NCBI GenBank assembly: GCA_030063045.1
Contig: JAQSEB010000059.1
Location: forward strand, 5,084,001-5,148,000
Source of the DNA: Pratylenchus scribneri
Lineage: Eukaryota; Nematoda; Chromadorea; Rhabditida; Pratylenchidae
Length of the DNA stretch: 64,000 bases
Reading direction: 5' to 3'
Positions 47,426-61,166 of the stretch are shown here, piece after piece. Within the stretch, counting starts at the first letter, position 1. Each line of letters starts with the position of its first letter. The position numbers were made by a program, and so were the translations under genes. The notes beneath the pieces were generated by a model. The model did no database searches and had not been told where the DNA came from. It worked only from the letters and a program-made list of their open reading frames with translations.

Positions 47426-49355
47426 AAGGCCCATAAATCAATTTGGATGGTTTCCTCCCAATTTTCGGGGATTTATTTGGGTGGCGGCAATTTGTCTCTT
47501 TTTAAAGGTGCCAAAATGAGTAATGAATTAGCGGAAAAAAAGAGGAAATGCCAAATTTGGGTAATTAATCCATTCTCATTTTTGAAGAGGACGATCAAAA
47601 GCCGCCCAGTGATCCGGCAATCCAAACTCCGTTGAATGATTCGGACAGTGCCGACAGAATGCGATTGAAACGGAAATTGCAACGAAATAGGACTTCATTC
47701 ACGCAGGAACAAATTGACAGCCTAGAAAAAGGTTGGGTTGGATTGGAAAATGGATGAATGGCTCAATCAATTTTAAACGAATTTTGCAGAATTTGAGAAA
47801 ACCCATTATCCGGATGTGTACACGAGGGAGGCATTGGCACTTAAAATTCATTTGCCTGAAGCCAGAGTTCAAGTTGAACACAAATAAATGTCATTTTAAC
47901 TTTTGAATTTTTTGTAGGTTTGGTTCAGCAATCGAAGGGCCAAATATCGAAGGGAGGAGAAAATGCGCAAACAGGGATTGCAGCCGGGTGGCATCCAACA
48001 AAGGAATAATGGGACCGACTTAAATGGGAATGGAGGCGGTGGATCCGGAACGCCGAATTCTGTGGCCGGTTCCTCCGCATCCTCCCGAACATCGGCAAGG
48101 CCAGTCGGCGGATTGGGTGGCACCGGTCCAGAACAATTCGAATCAAAGCTAAATATGAATGGAAATGTGGACCATCAATCAACAATTCTGGCCAATTCAC
48201 CATCCTCCTCTAGTGGAGGAATGCCCAGCCAACAAAATGGCAAGTTTTATTGGATGAATATTCACGAATTATCCCCCAAATATACCTCTTTCCACCAAAT
48301 TGGGATGCGCAATTTGGGCTTTGACTTGTTTTGCAGTGGGCAGAATATTCTCCTTTTTACGGATGTGGGATTAGCCCTCGTTATTCCCCTTTTTTGGCCA
48401 TTTTCCCCTAAAAATCCCGTCGTCGATTCTGTGACTGGCTAATTGACCCCCGGACAGTGGAATGGACAAAGGAAAAGTGGGTTGGGAGATTAATGCCATC
48501 GGCAAAATCAAAAGAAAGCAAGAAAAGGGGAGCCAATTGGAGACAACGACGACATATTGTTGATGAGTGAGGGGATTTGGGGGATGGTATGGTAACAGTA
48601 GGAAAATGAATAAAAGGAAAATGAAGTTGAAAGAAATGAATATGCCTATAGGGAATAACAATTAATACAGCCATTAATTCTTCACAGGCCAATCTGGCAC
48701 TGATATTCTCCAATTGGGTGTCCAACAAGATGGTGGCCAATCAACTCAATCAGCAGGAAATGTAGGCCAAAGGGGATCGAATGGCCCTTCCATCGATGGA
48801 TCTTTTCGAGGTGGTGGCCCATCAGTCTCAACATATTCTGCCACAAATTCCTTGGGCGGGACAACGGCTGGCACATCAACTTTGATGCAAAGTTTGCCTG
48901 GGGCAGCTGCAGCCCAGCAAATGGCCTACATTGACCCATAGTGAGATATTTTGGACGAATATTTATATCATTTTGTACATTTAAGTTTCATGCAAATGCC
49001 AGATTTGAATGCGTATAACATGTTCCAAACTGGCAGATATGATTTCAATGTAAGTTTGCAATATTTCTTTTGTTCATTATTATTCCCAAATTCAGCCATA
49101 TGCTCGCCATCCTCCTCAAGTGGCAGCCAGAGCTGCTGCCGCATTCTCATCACCAACTGTTGCTTCGGCAATGCCAGGTTTGGTGGACATTTCCGAATTC
49201 GAAAATAATCAGGCAGCATTTTAGGTTTGAGTCTGCAAGTTTCCGTACTTTCGGGACAACATTCGGCCACTGCCTCTCATTTGCATAATTTGAGTGAATG
49301 GACTAATGGATCGGTGGCACCCGACCCTCAACATTATTGGCCAACACAACAATGA
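41716..49355 (+). CDS. vab-3: Pax6 homologue: paired domain plus homeodomain transcription factor (5' end not found)
   Basis: Nuclear regulator of head and sensory development. Exons: 41716-41952, 42016-42294 (Ser/Gln/His-rich N-terminal region), paired domain 44112-44262 ([20 protein letters not shown]), 44317-44382 ([18 protein letters not shown]), 44441-44486, 44541-44782 ([20 protein letters not shown]), 45237-45373 ([13 protein letters not shown]), tentative 45561-45651, 46723-47062 (His/Gln-rich linker), homeodomain 47588-47731, 47790-47872 and 47918-48239 ([40 protein letters not shown]), then 48688-48940, 48986-49049, 49096-49177 and 49225-49355, ending HYWPTQQ. Two introns have GCAAGT donors (41953, 48240). 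The roughly 170-residue N-terminal region before the paired domain is unusual for Pax6, and no in-frame ATG begins the first exon. A paired-less form starting at the linker would be plausible, as known for vab-3. Confidence 0.88.
48294..48577 (-). repeat. Dispersed element, copy B, in a Pax6 intron
   Basis: Reverse-complement match to 37547-37820. It lies wholly inside the 48240-48687 intron of Pax6, the one with a GCAAGT donor, and makes up more than half of it. The open frame that reads on from the preceding exon into this element is therefore not coding. Confidence 0.8.
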
Positions 49356-49741
49356 ATGAAGAATTGATCCATGAATTGAATTGACTATTATCCCCAATTC
49401 CACATAATTTTTATTGAATTCAATGTTCCCAATTTATCATATTCATATGACAATCGCATAAAAATGAACTTATTAAGAAGCCTATATTCTCCATCAAATT
49501 AAACTATTATTCATCACTATTTTACAATTAAAATGGACGGGTCATTTAGTCGTTTTTATATTTATTTATTTATTTCAAATAAATCGAACAAAATGAGATG
49601 GGAAGAATTTATTTTATTTATTTCAATTCAAAAAAGGTCAATAAAAAATGCGGCAACAAAATAATGCGAGAAAAACAGATGAAGGATTGGCAGTGTAAAT
49701 ATATTTTAAGGACAGATGGAATTGAGGAATTTATTGACGCA

Positions 49742-51010
<1,269 letters not shown>

Positions 51011-51557
51011 TTCAATAGATAAATTTTAGATATCCTTAAAATGTAAATTATACTTTCGAATAATGGAATATTTTAAAATGGACTCTATATGCGATTCGAT
51101 TTGTCAAAAACAAATGCATTAAAGTTATCCAAATTATGACTTAATTTTAATTGCAATTTACTGATCAATGAAACGAGTTTACTCAATGAAAAAGAATTAG
51201 ATTCTGGCACTGGTGACTGGTCTAATAAGTGTCAAATGTCAATGTTCACAGCTTTTAGTTTCAGCGCAGTGCGCGAAAAAAACGAGGCCGATTTGCTGAT
51301 TGGAAATTTTAAAGCAAAAATTTTTCGCAAAAATAAATTATCGATCCAAAATGACTTTTAATCCCAAAATGACAATTTGTCCAATATTATTTTTAAGCTT
51401 TCTTTCTCTCTTTTTTTCCTTTTCACCTTTGCGTTAAGTAAGCCTCGCTTCCCCACTTTAGGGTAGGTTCGGTTCCTTGTCCCCATATCAATGTCCAAGG
51501 TCCACTTTCCGTTCCAACAAATTAGATCAGACCACTTATTGTTGAATATTTAATTAA

Positions 51558-51568
51558 TTTCTTTTAAG
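51558..51568 (+). other. Candidate trans-splice acceptor immediately before the sideroflexin start
   Basis: TTTCTTTTAAG abuts the ATG at 51569 with no 5' UTR left between. A pyrimidine-rich AG directly at the start codon is the typical appearance of a spliced-leader acceptor in nematodes. It is inferred; the leader itself is not in this window. Confidence 0.5.
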
Positions 51569-52759
51569 ATGGCCTCACAACCAAATGATGAGAACGACAA
51601 ATTAATTAGCAAACTTCCAGTGAAACCAGATATATCGAAACCCCGATGGGATCAGTCAACTTTCGAAGGCCGGGCTCGTCATTTTTTTGCTGTGGTTAAC
51701 CCCTTGAATTTATTTGCCAATAATTCGGAATTGGAACAAGCTCAAAAAATTGTGCTGGATTACAGGTTAATAAGGACAATTCCATTAAAAATATTTATTA
51801 AAAATACTTTTAGAAAAGGAAAATACCCAGCAGATTTGACTGTCGGCCAATTATGGAATGCCAAACAACTTTATGATTCTGCTTATCATCCAACAACCGG
51901 TGAAAAAATGCTCATAATTGGTCGAATGAGCGCTCAAGTTCCCTGTAACACAATTATCACTGGTGGGATGCTCAGCTTCTACAAGACGACTCCATCAATT
52001 GTTTTTTGGCAATGGGTTAATCAGACATTCAATGCGATCGTCAACTACACAAATCGTTCGGGTGATTCTGTGAGCAAGGATCAACTGGCACAGGCCTACG
52101 TTCTCGCGACTGGTGGAGCATTGACAGCAGCATTGAGTTTGAATGCAATCACAAAGGTAAATAAATTTATTATCAACTTCGGATATTTGATATTTTAAGA
52201 GAATGCGATCGCCCATTTATGGTCGACTTGTTCCATTTGCTGCCGTGGCCATCGCCAATTGCATAAATGGTAATAAATTAAAATAAGCCTCAATTAAATT
52301 CAATTTTAGTATCGATGATGCGCCAAAAAGAATTCACTGATGGAGTGGAGATAGTGGATAATATGGGAACACCATTGGGAAAGAGCAAAATTGTGGCCAA
52401 TCATGCAATTCCGCAAGTAATAATCAGTCGAATCTCGATGGCAGCACCATATATGGGTAAGAATATTTATTTTAATATAAATGGTAAAAAAAAACAATAT
52501 TTTTACAGTTTTAACACCGCTCGCGGTCAATCAATTGCTTAAGAAGCGTTGGTTCAATTCTCGACCTTGGCTCTCTCCAATTTTCCAAACTCTCTTCTGT
52601 GGCCTAATTCTACTTATTTCGACCCCACTTTGCTGTGCTATATTCCCACAAATGAGCCCAATTCCTCTATCAAAATTGGAGCCGGAATTGCAGGAGAAGG
52701 TCAAACAACAGAGTCTCAGAGACCCGCCGGAGATTGTTTATTACAACAAAGGACTTTGA
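51569..52759 (+). CDS. Sideroflexin (mitochondrial serine/amino-acid carrier, SFXN1/3-like)
   Basis: A five-helix carrier of the mitochondrial inner membrane; SFXN1-type members import serine for one-carbon metabolism. The start is [20 protein letters not shown] at 51569. Conserved blocks in order: [152 protein letters not shown] and the C-terminal IVYYNKGL. Length (about 335 residues) is near the usual 320. Four short GT-AG introns. The pyruvate carrier gene follows 240 bp downstream on the same strand. Confidence 0.93.
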
Positions 52760-52999
52760 ATTAATTAGATGAATAATTTTGTGTGCAATTTAATAATTGT
52801 GTATTGTGGCATATCCAAACATTATATTCTCTTTAATTCCAACATTATATTGTGAAAATAGTAAATTTGGATTTGTAAAACTATGCATAAAAATGAATCT
52901 TTTATTATTCGAAATTTTATGGTTAAAATAATAACCAAATATTTATTATTTTCATTCAAAACTTAATAAACCATTTTTTGCGTTTTTAAGTATTCATCA

Positions 53000-53571
53000 A
53001 TGGCCGGAGTTCTTTACAAAGGATTATGTCGATTTGGTGACAAAGTTAGTCAAAAATTTGATTACATTAATTTATCCAAATAATAAATTATTTTTAGTTT
53101 GTTTATCCAATTTTGCCTGGAGTTGCCAAACAAAAATGGAATCATCCTGCTGGGCCAAAAACTGGTTTGCATTAGAATATTCCAACTTCACTATTAAAAT
53201 TAATTTCAGTTTTCTTTTGGGCACCTTCAATTAAATGGGTCTTAGTTGCTGCGGGCGTGTCGGATTGGTTTAGGCCTCCTCAGAAATTGAGTCTTTATCA
53301 GGTTTAATCATTTCATTTAAAAAATTAATATTAATTTTATTTCATTAAGAATTCTGCTTTGGCGGCAACCGGCGCTATTTGGACACGATATTCATTTGTC
53401 ATAGTTCCGAAGAATTACATGCTGGCAAGCGTGAACATTCTCCTATTTTGTGTTGGATTCGGTTAGTTTTCCATCCAAAAACTTTACATATATTATTTTT
53501 AACTAATTTCAGTTCAATTGATGCGAATTGCAAATTATCATTACAATGAGACGAAGATCAAAGAAGTTTGA
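53000..53571 (+). CDS. mpc-2: Mitochondrial pyruvate carrier subunit 2 (MPC2)
   Basis: With MPC1 it forms the inner-membrane carrier that brings pyruvate into mitochondria. Exons begin at 53000 (MAGVLYKGLCRFGDK), then FVYPILPGVAKQKWNHPAGP, VFFWAPSIKWVLVAAGVSDW, RPPQKLSLYQNSALAATGAI, WTRYSFVIVPKNYMLASVNI and LLFCVGFVQLMRIANYHYNE. HPAGP, FFWAP.xKW, RPP..LS and WxRYSxVIxPKN are the family signatures, and length (about 127 residues) is typical. A pyrimidine-rich AG (GTTTTTAAG, ending 52990) precedes the ATG by nine bases and may be a trans-splice acceptor. No other gene fits this frame. Confidence 0.93.
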
Positions 53572-53914
53572 TTCTCCCGAAACGAACACATTTATAGGGA
53601 ATATTTATTATTGTATTAGTCATTATGGATGTATAAAATAATTACACAAATGAATAAATTTTTATCGAAAAAATTGTAGGAAAAATTCGAAAATATGTAT
53701 GGCAAGGCGTTTGAATTATCCCCGTCGATTGGTGTGAATATTTAATATGAGAAAACAATTATAATCGTAAGGCAAGAATAGATGGGTGGGTTTGTGTACT
53801 AAAAATAAGAATAATAAATTTGGTACAAAAATTGTAATGGCAATTATTGGTCAAAAATGGCTGGAAGAAGAAAGGATAAAAATGCAAATAAAAAATATAT
53901 TGAGTACAAATTAA

Positions 53915-56160
53915 TCAAATCCCTGATGGTTTGTCATAAGGCTTCTCGGATCTTTTCAGCTGAACCTTCAATCGTTTATTTCCAATTTGATGTCCATTCA
54001 TTCCTTTAAAATTATTTTAATTTATTCTAATTGATGTATTTTGTTACCATTTATGGCATTTTGTGCTGATTCTTCGTCGCTGAAGCTCACAAATCCAAAA
54101 CATTTGCTCAAATTTGTTTGTTTGTCGATGAACACTTTGGCAGAAAGAATATTGCCAAAATTGCGAAATGTGGCGTACCTAAATTAAATGTAATTTGAAT
54201 AAATCGAAGATAATTTGGCTTACAAATCCGTGTCGGTGAACTCCTGAGGCAGATGATAGACGAATAGATTACAACCGTCAGGGCCTCGTGAATTCTTTTC
54301 CGGGCCAATTTTAGAACATTGATTAATTGGCGGAGAAATCAAAGCCAAATTCGATGTATACGGTTGAACATTGGTCGGTGATATTTGGCCCAAATTAGAT
54401 TGAAATCCAATAGTTGGATAAGCAGTTCCGAATGGATATTGAGTCATATCTATATTTAAAAATAGTTTTGAATATTCTCAAATTAAAACAAACTTGGAAT
54501 AAGATTTGGTTGGAATAAAAGGTTGGGCGTCGATGGTGGAAGGGCCAACAAATTTGGTGCTGTGGTCTGAACGCCAATATTCGATTGTGGATAATTTTGA
54601 ATTGATTGCTGTGGCGGATTTGTTGGCAAATGCGTAAATTGTTTCAATTCGGGTATTGTGGATTGAATATTTGTGGAAGAATTCAAATCTTAAATAAATC
54701 AAATATAATTTTAAAATGTTCAAAAGTAAACTAACTAGTGGCTGAATTTATCAAAGATTGTTGCTGATTCGATTGTTGTTGAATTTGTTGTATAACTCGA
54801 GCTAAATTTGATGAATAAAAATTAAATTTTGTGAACTTGCCAGATTCAAGAAGGGTTACAAGGCCAGGTTGTTGAAGCAAAGACACAAGATTGGTCAAAA
54901 CTTCAACGCCGGATGATGGCTGCGGTTGAATTGATAGCTGAAAATGATGAACAAAATTAATTTAATTTAAATTTTAATAAACTCACTAATTGGTTTTGTT
55001 GTGAATTTGTTTCTCCATTATTCCCAATGCGATTTTCTTCCACTTTCTTTACAAGTTTTTCCTTTCCAGTGTCGGCGAATTTAACAACAATTGGTTTAGT
55101 GCATCCCTAAATAATTAAATTTATTAATAAATAATATTTCTTAATATAAAGTGTACAAGCAAAATGGACAAAAGAACATTTACCTCGAAAATCTTTGACT
55201 GGTTCATATTTTTGATTGCCTTTTGTGCACATGAACGATTCACAAATGTCAAAAAAGCACAACCTGGAAATACGAATGCAGACAAAAATATACGAAAAAT
55301 AACACAAAAATTTTTTTGGTTTTAGAATTTTCTTAAAAATATATCCAAAGCTTATCGCCTCTATTGGAAAACAAAAAAAAATAATTTAACAATAAAGCAT
55401 ATATGGAATAAAGCTAACGATAAGGAAAAAGAGCACTTAAATTTTACTTATAATTTGGACGGATAAAAATAACACAATTTTATTGGACTTTTATTGTTTG
55501 AAATTATTGCATAATTTACCTTTGCTTTTTCCATTTTCTTTTAGAATACTCAATTCTTCGATATGGCCATATTCTTTGAAAAGGTCTCGAATATCTTCTT
55601 CCACCATTGTTTTGCTGAATTCGATAAAAGTTTAATATTTTTATATTTTCGATAATACCTTAACATTCCGACAAAAAGTTTCCGATCTGAAAATAAAATT
55701 TTATGGGTTATAAAAATTTATAAAATTCAATTACCATTTCGATTTTCTATATCCGCCGGCTTCATCTGAACTGGATGGTTGAGTCCGGGCATTATAAAAA
55801 TATTATGAAGGGCATTCTGGGCGTTTATAGCATCCTTGCGGTGATAAAATGTCACAAAGCAACATCCTCGACTATTATCCGTCTCCTTTTCCCGCAGTAT
55901 ATTTAAATGATAAACAGGCCCATATTGTGCGAAAAATTCTTTCAATTTTGATTCATCCCAACTCTGAATTGAAATGAATTGATGATAATTTTATACATTT
56001 TTTAAAATAAAACCTTTGGAATTTGTCCAACGAACATTTTTATTGTATCATCATCAGGTTTGTTATTAGACTCTTCCCCATTATCACTTCCATCTGCTTT
56101 AATGTCATTCTTCAATTCAGATGATTTTGTAGAAAATGAAATTGTATCGGAATTATTCAT
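53915..56160 (-). CDS. etr-1: CELF/ETR-1-type RNA-binding protein with three RRMs
   Basis: Regulator of splicing and mRNA translation or stability. The start is [17 protein letters not shown] at 56160. RRM1 (56,045-55,730) has [20 protein letters not shown] and the RNP1 block [17 protein letters not shown]2 (55,700-55,080) has [20 protein letters not shown] and [13 protein letters not shown] long Gln/Asn/Pro-rich linker (55.0-54.3 kb) follows, then C-terminal RRM3 (54,280-53,915) with [34 protein letters not shown] and the family tail LKRSEKPYD. The two N-terminal RRMs, divergent linker and single C-terminal RRM are the CELF layout. A 39-base interval at 54840-54802 has GCAAGT...AG ends and is in frame, so it may be an intron or retained coding sequence. 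Confidence 0.92.
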
Positions 56161-56868
56161 TTTACATTCTAAAAAATTTTGATGGAAATTTATTTGATTT
56201 AGTTAAGGTTTTTAAGCGAGCTGAATAATAAGAATGGAAAATGGAAATAAAGTAAAGTATTTACTATTACTATAGGGCTCGGGCTCTCGATATCTCCATC
56301 AAAAACCATTTCTTTTTTCACTTAATCAGTAAACTTGATCGATCGATGAGAAAAGAACAAATGTTTCCTTTCCTCATAGATTTCAAATGCACTGCTTTCT
56401 AAGATTTGTGGAAGAAAGCAGCAGTTGGCTATTTCGACTCTGACCACTAAAATTATAGTTGACTCTTGGCTGCTTTGCTCGCTTTTTATTATAATCTAGC
56501 CCTTAAGGGTTCTGCTGGAAGCTGGACCATATTGATATTGTCCATTGTCCAACAAATAATAAATAGTCGGAATTCTTTAATTTTATTTTAATAAGCAACA
56601 CACTAATAATAAAAAAATTTGCCGTTAAATTTAATCGTATTTTGCTTGATTAGTGTGCTCATCAGCATAAATAATTAAATTATGCTTATAATATAAGGCA
56701 TAAATGCTTTTCTGCACTACATCTGCATTCCATTCGCTTAATTATTTTTTAAAAAAATGCAACATTTTTTATGATGTTGAGCTTTTTTCAGATAATTAAA
56801 TTTGTAATTTTCTTAACAAACACCCAAAAGCTAAATTACCTGTATACCTAAACCCCATACGACATGCG
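56161..56868. other. Divergent intergenic region
   Basis: About 700 bp between the ETR-1 and USP starts. AT-rich; no coding signal. It contains a short ATCGATCGAT block near 56336-56345 and a GGGCTCGGGCTC repeat near 56275. Likely carries both promoters. Confidence 0.45.
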
Positions 56869-59800
56869 ATGGACAATCGGCCTTATCGACTGCAGCAAAA
56901 TGACACTGGCAAAAAATTTTCAAGTGTAAATAATCAACTTTCTTCACCATATTTGCCGGGAACATCTTCAACCCTGATCACAAGATTTCCGACTGATGAA
57001 TTTGATCATAAATTTTCAAATGTTTCGAACAAATACTCATCTTCTGGAGCTGCTGGAATGCATAATAACACCACTGGACTTGCCAAATCATCATATAATA
57101 CTTACTCAGACAGGGTTTGTGGTTTGCTTTTTTTTGCATTTGTGTGTGAATGTGAATTCAATTTTATTTTAATAGAACAAATCCGGATTAGGCTTGCGAA
57201 CACCTTTGTACAATTCAACAAGGAAAAATTCGAATACAGCATCAGTAAATGAATATCGATATGTGCCTAGTAGAAGTGCCACAAGTGATTATAATAAACA
57301 TATCGAAGGTAAAAAATTAATTAAAATTCAAGCCGATTTTCACATTTTAGATTATAACAATTATAATCAACAAAAGCAGCAACTCCGCCAGATACCGGTT
57401 CAAATCAAAGAAGAGGCAAAAAAGAGCAAATCGACATTAAAATCAATTCGTTCTTTCTTTAAGAAGCATTTGATCGGTAGGAGAGATTATTCAACACCAA
57501 CGCCAGTCAGCAAACGTTTTGCTTCGGCTTTAGAGGTTTTTAAAATTCTAAAACCAGAAAATATTTTTAATATTGAAAGATAAATGGTTCTCTGCCTCCA
57601 TCATATGCTACGCCAATTGCTCATCGTCGATCAACGTCCACTTCATCCCAGGCCGGACTTCCTAGACCACAATCAACATTCAGTTTATCCAGAGCAACTG
57701 GTCGGACATATAAGCCGACCATCACATCATATGATAAAATATACAACAACAAAAATATAACACCATCCGTAAATTCATCGATAGAAGATTTAAACGAAAA
57801 AATGGCTAACATCAATAATTATTCAATGACAAATGGATTGGCTTATAAATCGAAGGAAAATGCGACAAAACAATTTCAATCAAATGTGGGCAGTTCTGCT
57901 CCACTCACTTCATTTAATAATAATTTTGCAAATTCAACACCACGCCATGTCAAACAACTTTCTCAGCCCAGGCCGTCCACAAGTGATGCCATCCAATCGA
58001 TTGAGGCAAATTCTCTACCGGCAAAAAAAGTGGTGGAGAAAATATTTCAAACAACGAATATTCCATGTCTAAAAGGTAAAATGAAAAATGTTCCTATCAA
58101 ATAAATTTTTGGAATTTAGGTCTGACCAACCATGGAAATACTTGTTATTTTAGCGCAATAATGCAATGTTTGGCCTGTTGCGATCGATTTGCCGAGCATT
58201 TTGTTTGCAGTAAAACAGATGAGTCTGAAAAAGTAAGAGTTATTTTTGCTTTATTAACAAAAGAATAATAAAATAATTTTTAATAATTTAAGAATCCCGA
58301 AAGTCTATCAAAAGCATTGGCAAACACACTTCGATGCCTTTGGTTTAACAATCATTTGGCTGATTCCTCTTGCCTTAAAACACTTCAATTAATTGGAAAA
58401 GAAAAACCTCAATTTGTTATTTCACATCAACAGGTGAATAAAATGGATTTAATTTAATCTTTAATTCATTTTAGGATTCGCATGAATGTTTAATTTGGTT
58501 GTTGGACAAACTTCATGAGGAAATAAAAGAGGATGAATTTCGTTCAAAAAACAAAATTATGCCTTCACTTCAAGTATTCATTTAAAATTATTAATTGATT
58601 TTAAATTTATAATTTAGGCCCATAAATCCGAGGGTGAATTGGCCATCGATGCGTTGGAAAGGATTAGTGGTGGAAAAGGCTCAACAATAATGGATATTTT
58701 TCGAGGTCAATTCCGTTCGGCCATCGAATGTACAAGTCCAGTCTGCGGTTTTTCCAACCTCACATTTGATCCGTATTTGACTGTTTCATTGTCCATCCCA
58801 TTACCAAAAAGGTTAACAATTTTTAATATTTTATTGATTAAATTAAATTTTTTTAGGGCCAGAGAAATTTCGGTCATTTTCATTCCATTCTTCAGTGCCC
58901 GTCAAATAGTCCGCTATCATTTTAACATTTCTGAAAGGAATTTAACCGTAAATGACATCAAGGAGAGAATATTGAAAACAATGATTGGATCGACGGAAGA
59001 CGCAATTGCCTGCAATATTCTCTCAAATGGGCAATGTCAATTCCTTGCAAATAAGGCACAAATCGACGATCGGATAAAAGAATTTATTTTAATGGAAATG
59101 CCAAAATTGAATGAACAACAACAACTCCAAGATTTGGTGGTGGCCATTGTAATATTTGTGGTTGGCATTGTCCCGGATGGGGAACGGTTTGTGTGAATAT
59201 GGAAATAAATTGAAATTAAATCACAATTTTAAGGTATGGATTACCATTTATTGCTGTTCTGAATCGACAATGGAGTTATGACCGAATTTGCAAATTTCTG
59301 CTGGATACGGGCTCTTTCCTTCTTCCTCGCGCTTTTTATCCACTCCCATCCGACTATACCCTACTAATTCAACATTCGGCCGAAACTGTGGCTTGCCTGG
59401 ATCCAATGATGAGCAAACCATTATTCCATGAATGTGTTAATAAGTATTTTTAATTTATTTTATTAAATAATAATTAAAATAATATGCAGGGTTTTGGAGG
59501 ATAATTCAAATGAAAAAGTGTTAAAATTACTGGTCGAATGGAGTTCATCAATTCGACACGAATTCAACCGGGCACCGACTGAATCCATCGCCAATGATTA
59601 TTCATTTTTGCGGACACAAATTGAGGTGGCCAAAGAATATGTGGACCAACAAATTCCAATGTCATTGATTAATTTAATTGAAGATTATGTGAAGACTGGT
59701 TGGTTTTGGTTGAACAATGATTAGGAATTAATGTTAATTTATTTTATAGAAACTATCCAAGATTGGAAATGTTCAAAATGTGGAAAATCGCCGGGGCGAA

Positions 59801-60761
59801 AAGAACTCAAATTTCATTCATTGCCGGATATTCTAATATTTCATCTTAATCGTTTCGAATTAGTAAGATTTAACTAAATTAATTATTTTTAATATTTAAT
59901 TTAAAGTTGAATAATGGAATTACAAAGAAAATTGATACTCGAGTTCAAGTGCCAATTGATGGTTTGGATTTGACTCCATTTGTGTTCAATCCAGATTTGC
60001 GGGCCAGTACATTACCAAAGGTTTTTTTATTATGAAAGATTTATTGAAATTAAACATCTATTTTAGCATCGAAAAGACCGAAATACTTTTGATAATTTAA
60101 TGAATGATGGAACAATGCTTTATGATTTAATTGGAGTTGTTTATCATTATGGAGAGAGAACAAATTCAGGTAAATTAAATTAGAAAATTGAACGAATAAA
60201 CCGTATCATTTAGGTCATTATACGGCGGCGACTCGAAATCCGGCAGATGGTCAATGGCGCACTTTTGATGATTCTCGGGTCTCACTTCCAATTGAAACGG
60301 GCGGAGAAATTCGAATGTCGACAAAATCATATTTACTCTTTTATGAACGACGAAAACAAGGAAGGACAATTGCCAATTGGTTCCCGCAAAAAGTGCCAGA
60401 GCACATTGTTGCCAAATTCAGCAAAAAAGCCAATGAAAATAATATTGAGGATGATGGCAAAAATCCAATTTTGCGTGGATCTTCACAATTCTACACTGGA
60501 CCATTAATTGATGATGGCAAAATTGAAAATGAAAGCGAAGAATTAATGCCATTTTTGCGTGAGCGTGAGAGGAAAATACCAATCACAATCAACAGAATGG
60601 ATGATGATATTCGGCAGATGAACAATACAAATAATCCTTATAATTATTCATTACCACGTTCCTCATTAAGATCCGCTTCAACCACTCCATATTCTACTTA
60701 TTTGGCCGGAAGTAATCATCAGATCTACCCAAATACACGTTACACAACACACAGATTTTAA
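56869..60761 (+). CDS. Ubiquitin-specific protease (USP, C19 family; USP31/43-like)
   Basis: Cysteine deubiquitinase. The start is MDNRPYRLQQNDTGKKF at 56869. About 350 residues of Ser/Asn-rich, basic N-terminal region precede the catalytic domain. The Cys box is GLTNHGNTCYFSAIMQCL (58,125-58,190). The QQD box is VISHQQ|DSHECLIWLLDKLH. Two zinc-binding CxxC pairs: CTSPVCGF near 58,735 and WKCSKCGK near 59,765. The His box is TNSGHYTAATRNPADGQW with TFDDSRV (60,200-60,290). A long insertion with a degenerate ubiquitin-like stretch (58.9-59.7 kb) splits the fingers and resembles USP31/USP43. The tail ends at 60761. About a dozen exons. All catalytic residues are present, so it should be active. 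Confidence 0.85.
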
Positions 60762-61166
60762 TTCTCAAATTCATAACATAATACTTTGTTAGATTTTTTA
60801 AATATTCATTTCACCATTAAGAATTCTCATCATATTGCTTGTGTCATTTCTTATTTTTCTTAAAAACCAATTCTGCCCATCCAAACAATTTTGTATTGAA
60901 TACCAAATGCCTTATTTTCTTATATCCAGTTAATTGTTTTATCCTCCAAAGCCAATTGTATTAGATTTTTATTTGAGGCCTTCGCAAATTACGCATTCAT
61001 TTGTAACCGGTGATATGATAATAAAAAATAAATTTAATATGCTTATTTGTTTTTATTTTAAACCGATAAAAGCTATAAATTTTCTGCCACTTTTTTAGTA
61101 AAAAATAAATAATATGGAATCGCTGATTTGATTATTAATTGATTGGGTTATGCCATTTGAACTGTG

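Noticed and set aside
48240..48442. Continuation of the Pax6 coding frame past 48239
   Set aside because: The frame runs into the dispersed repeat (copy B). Splicing from the GC donor at 48240 to 48688 restores a sensible Pax6 tail, so the read-through is intronic.
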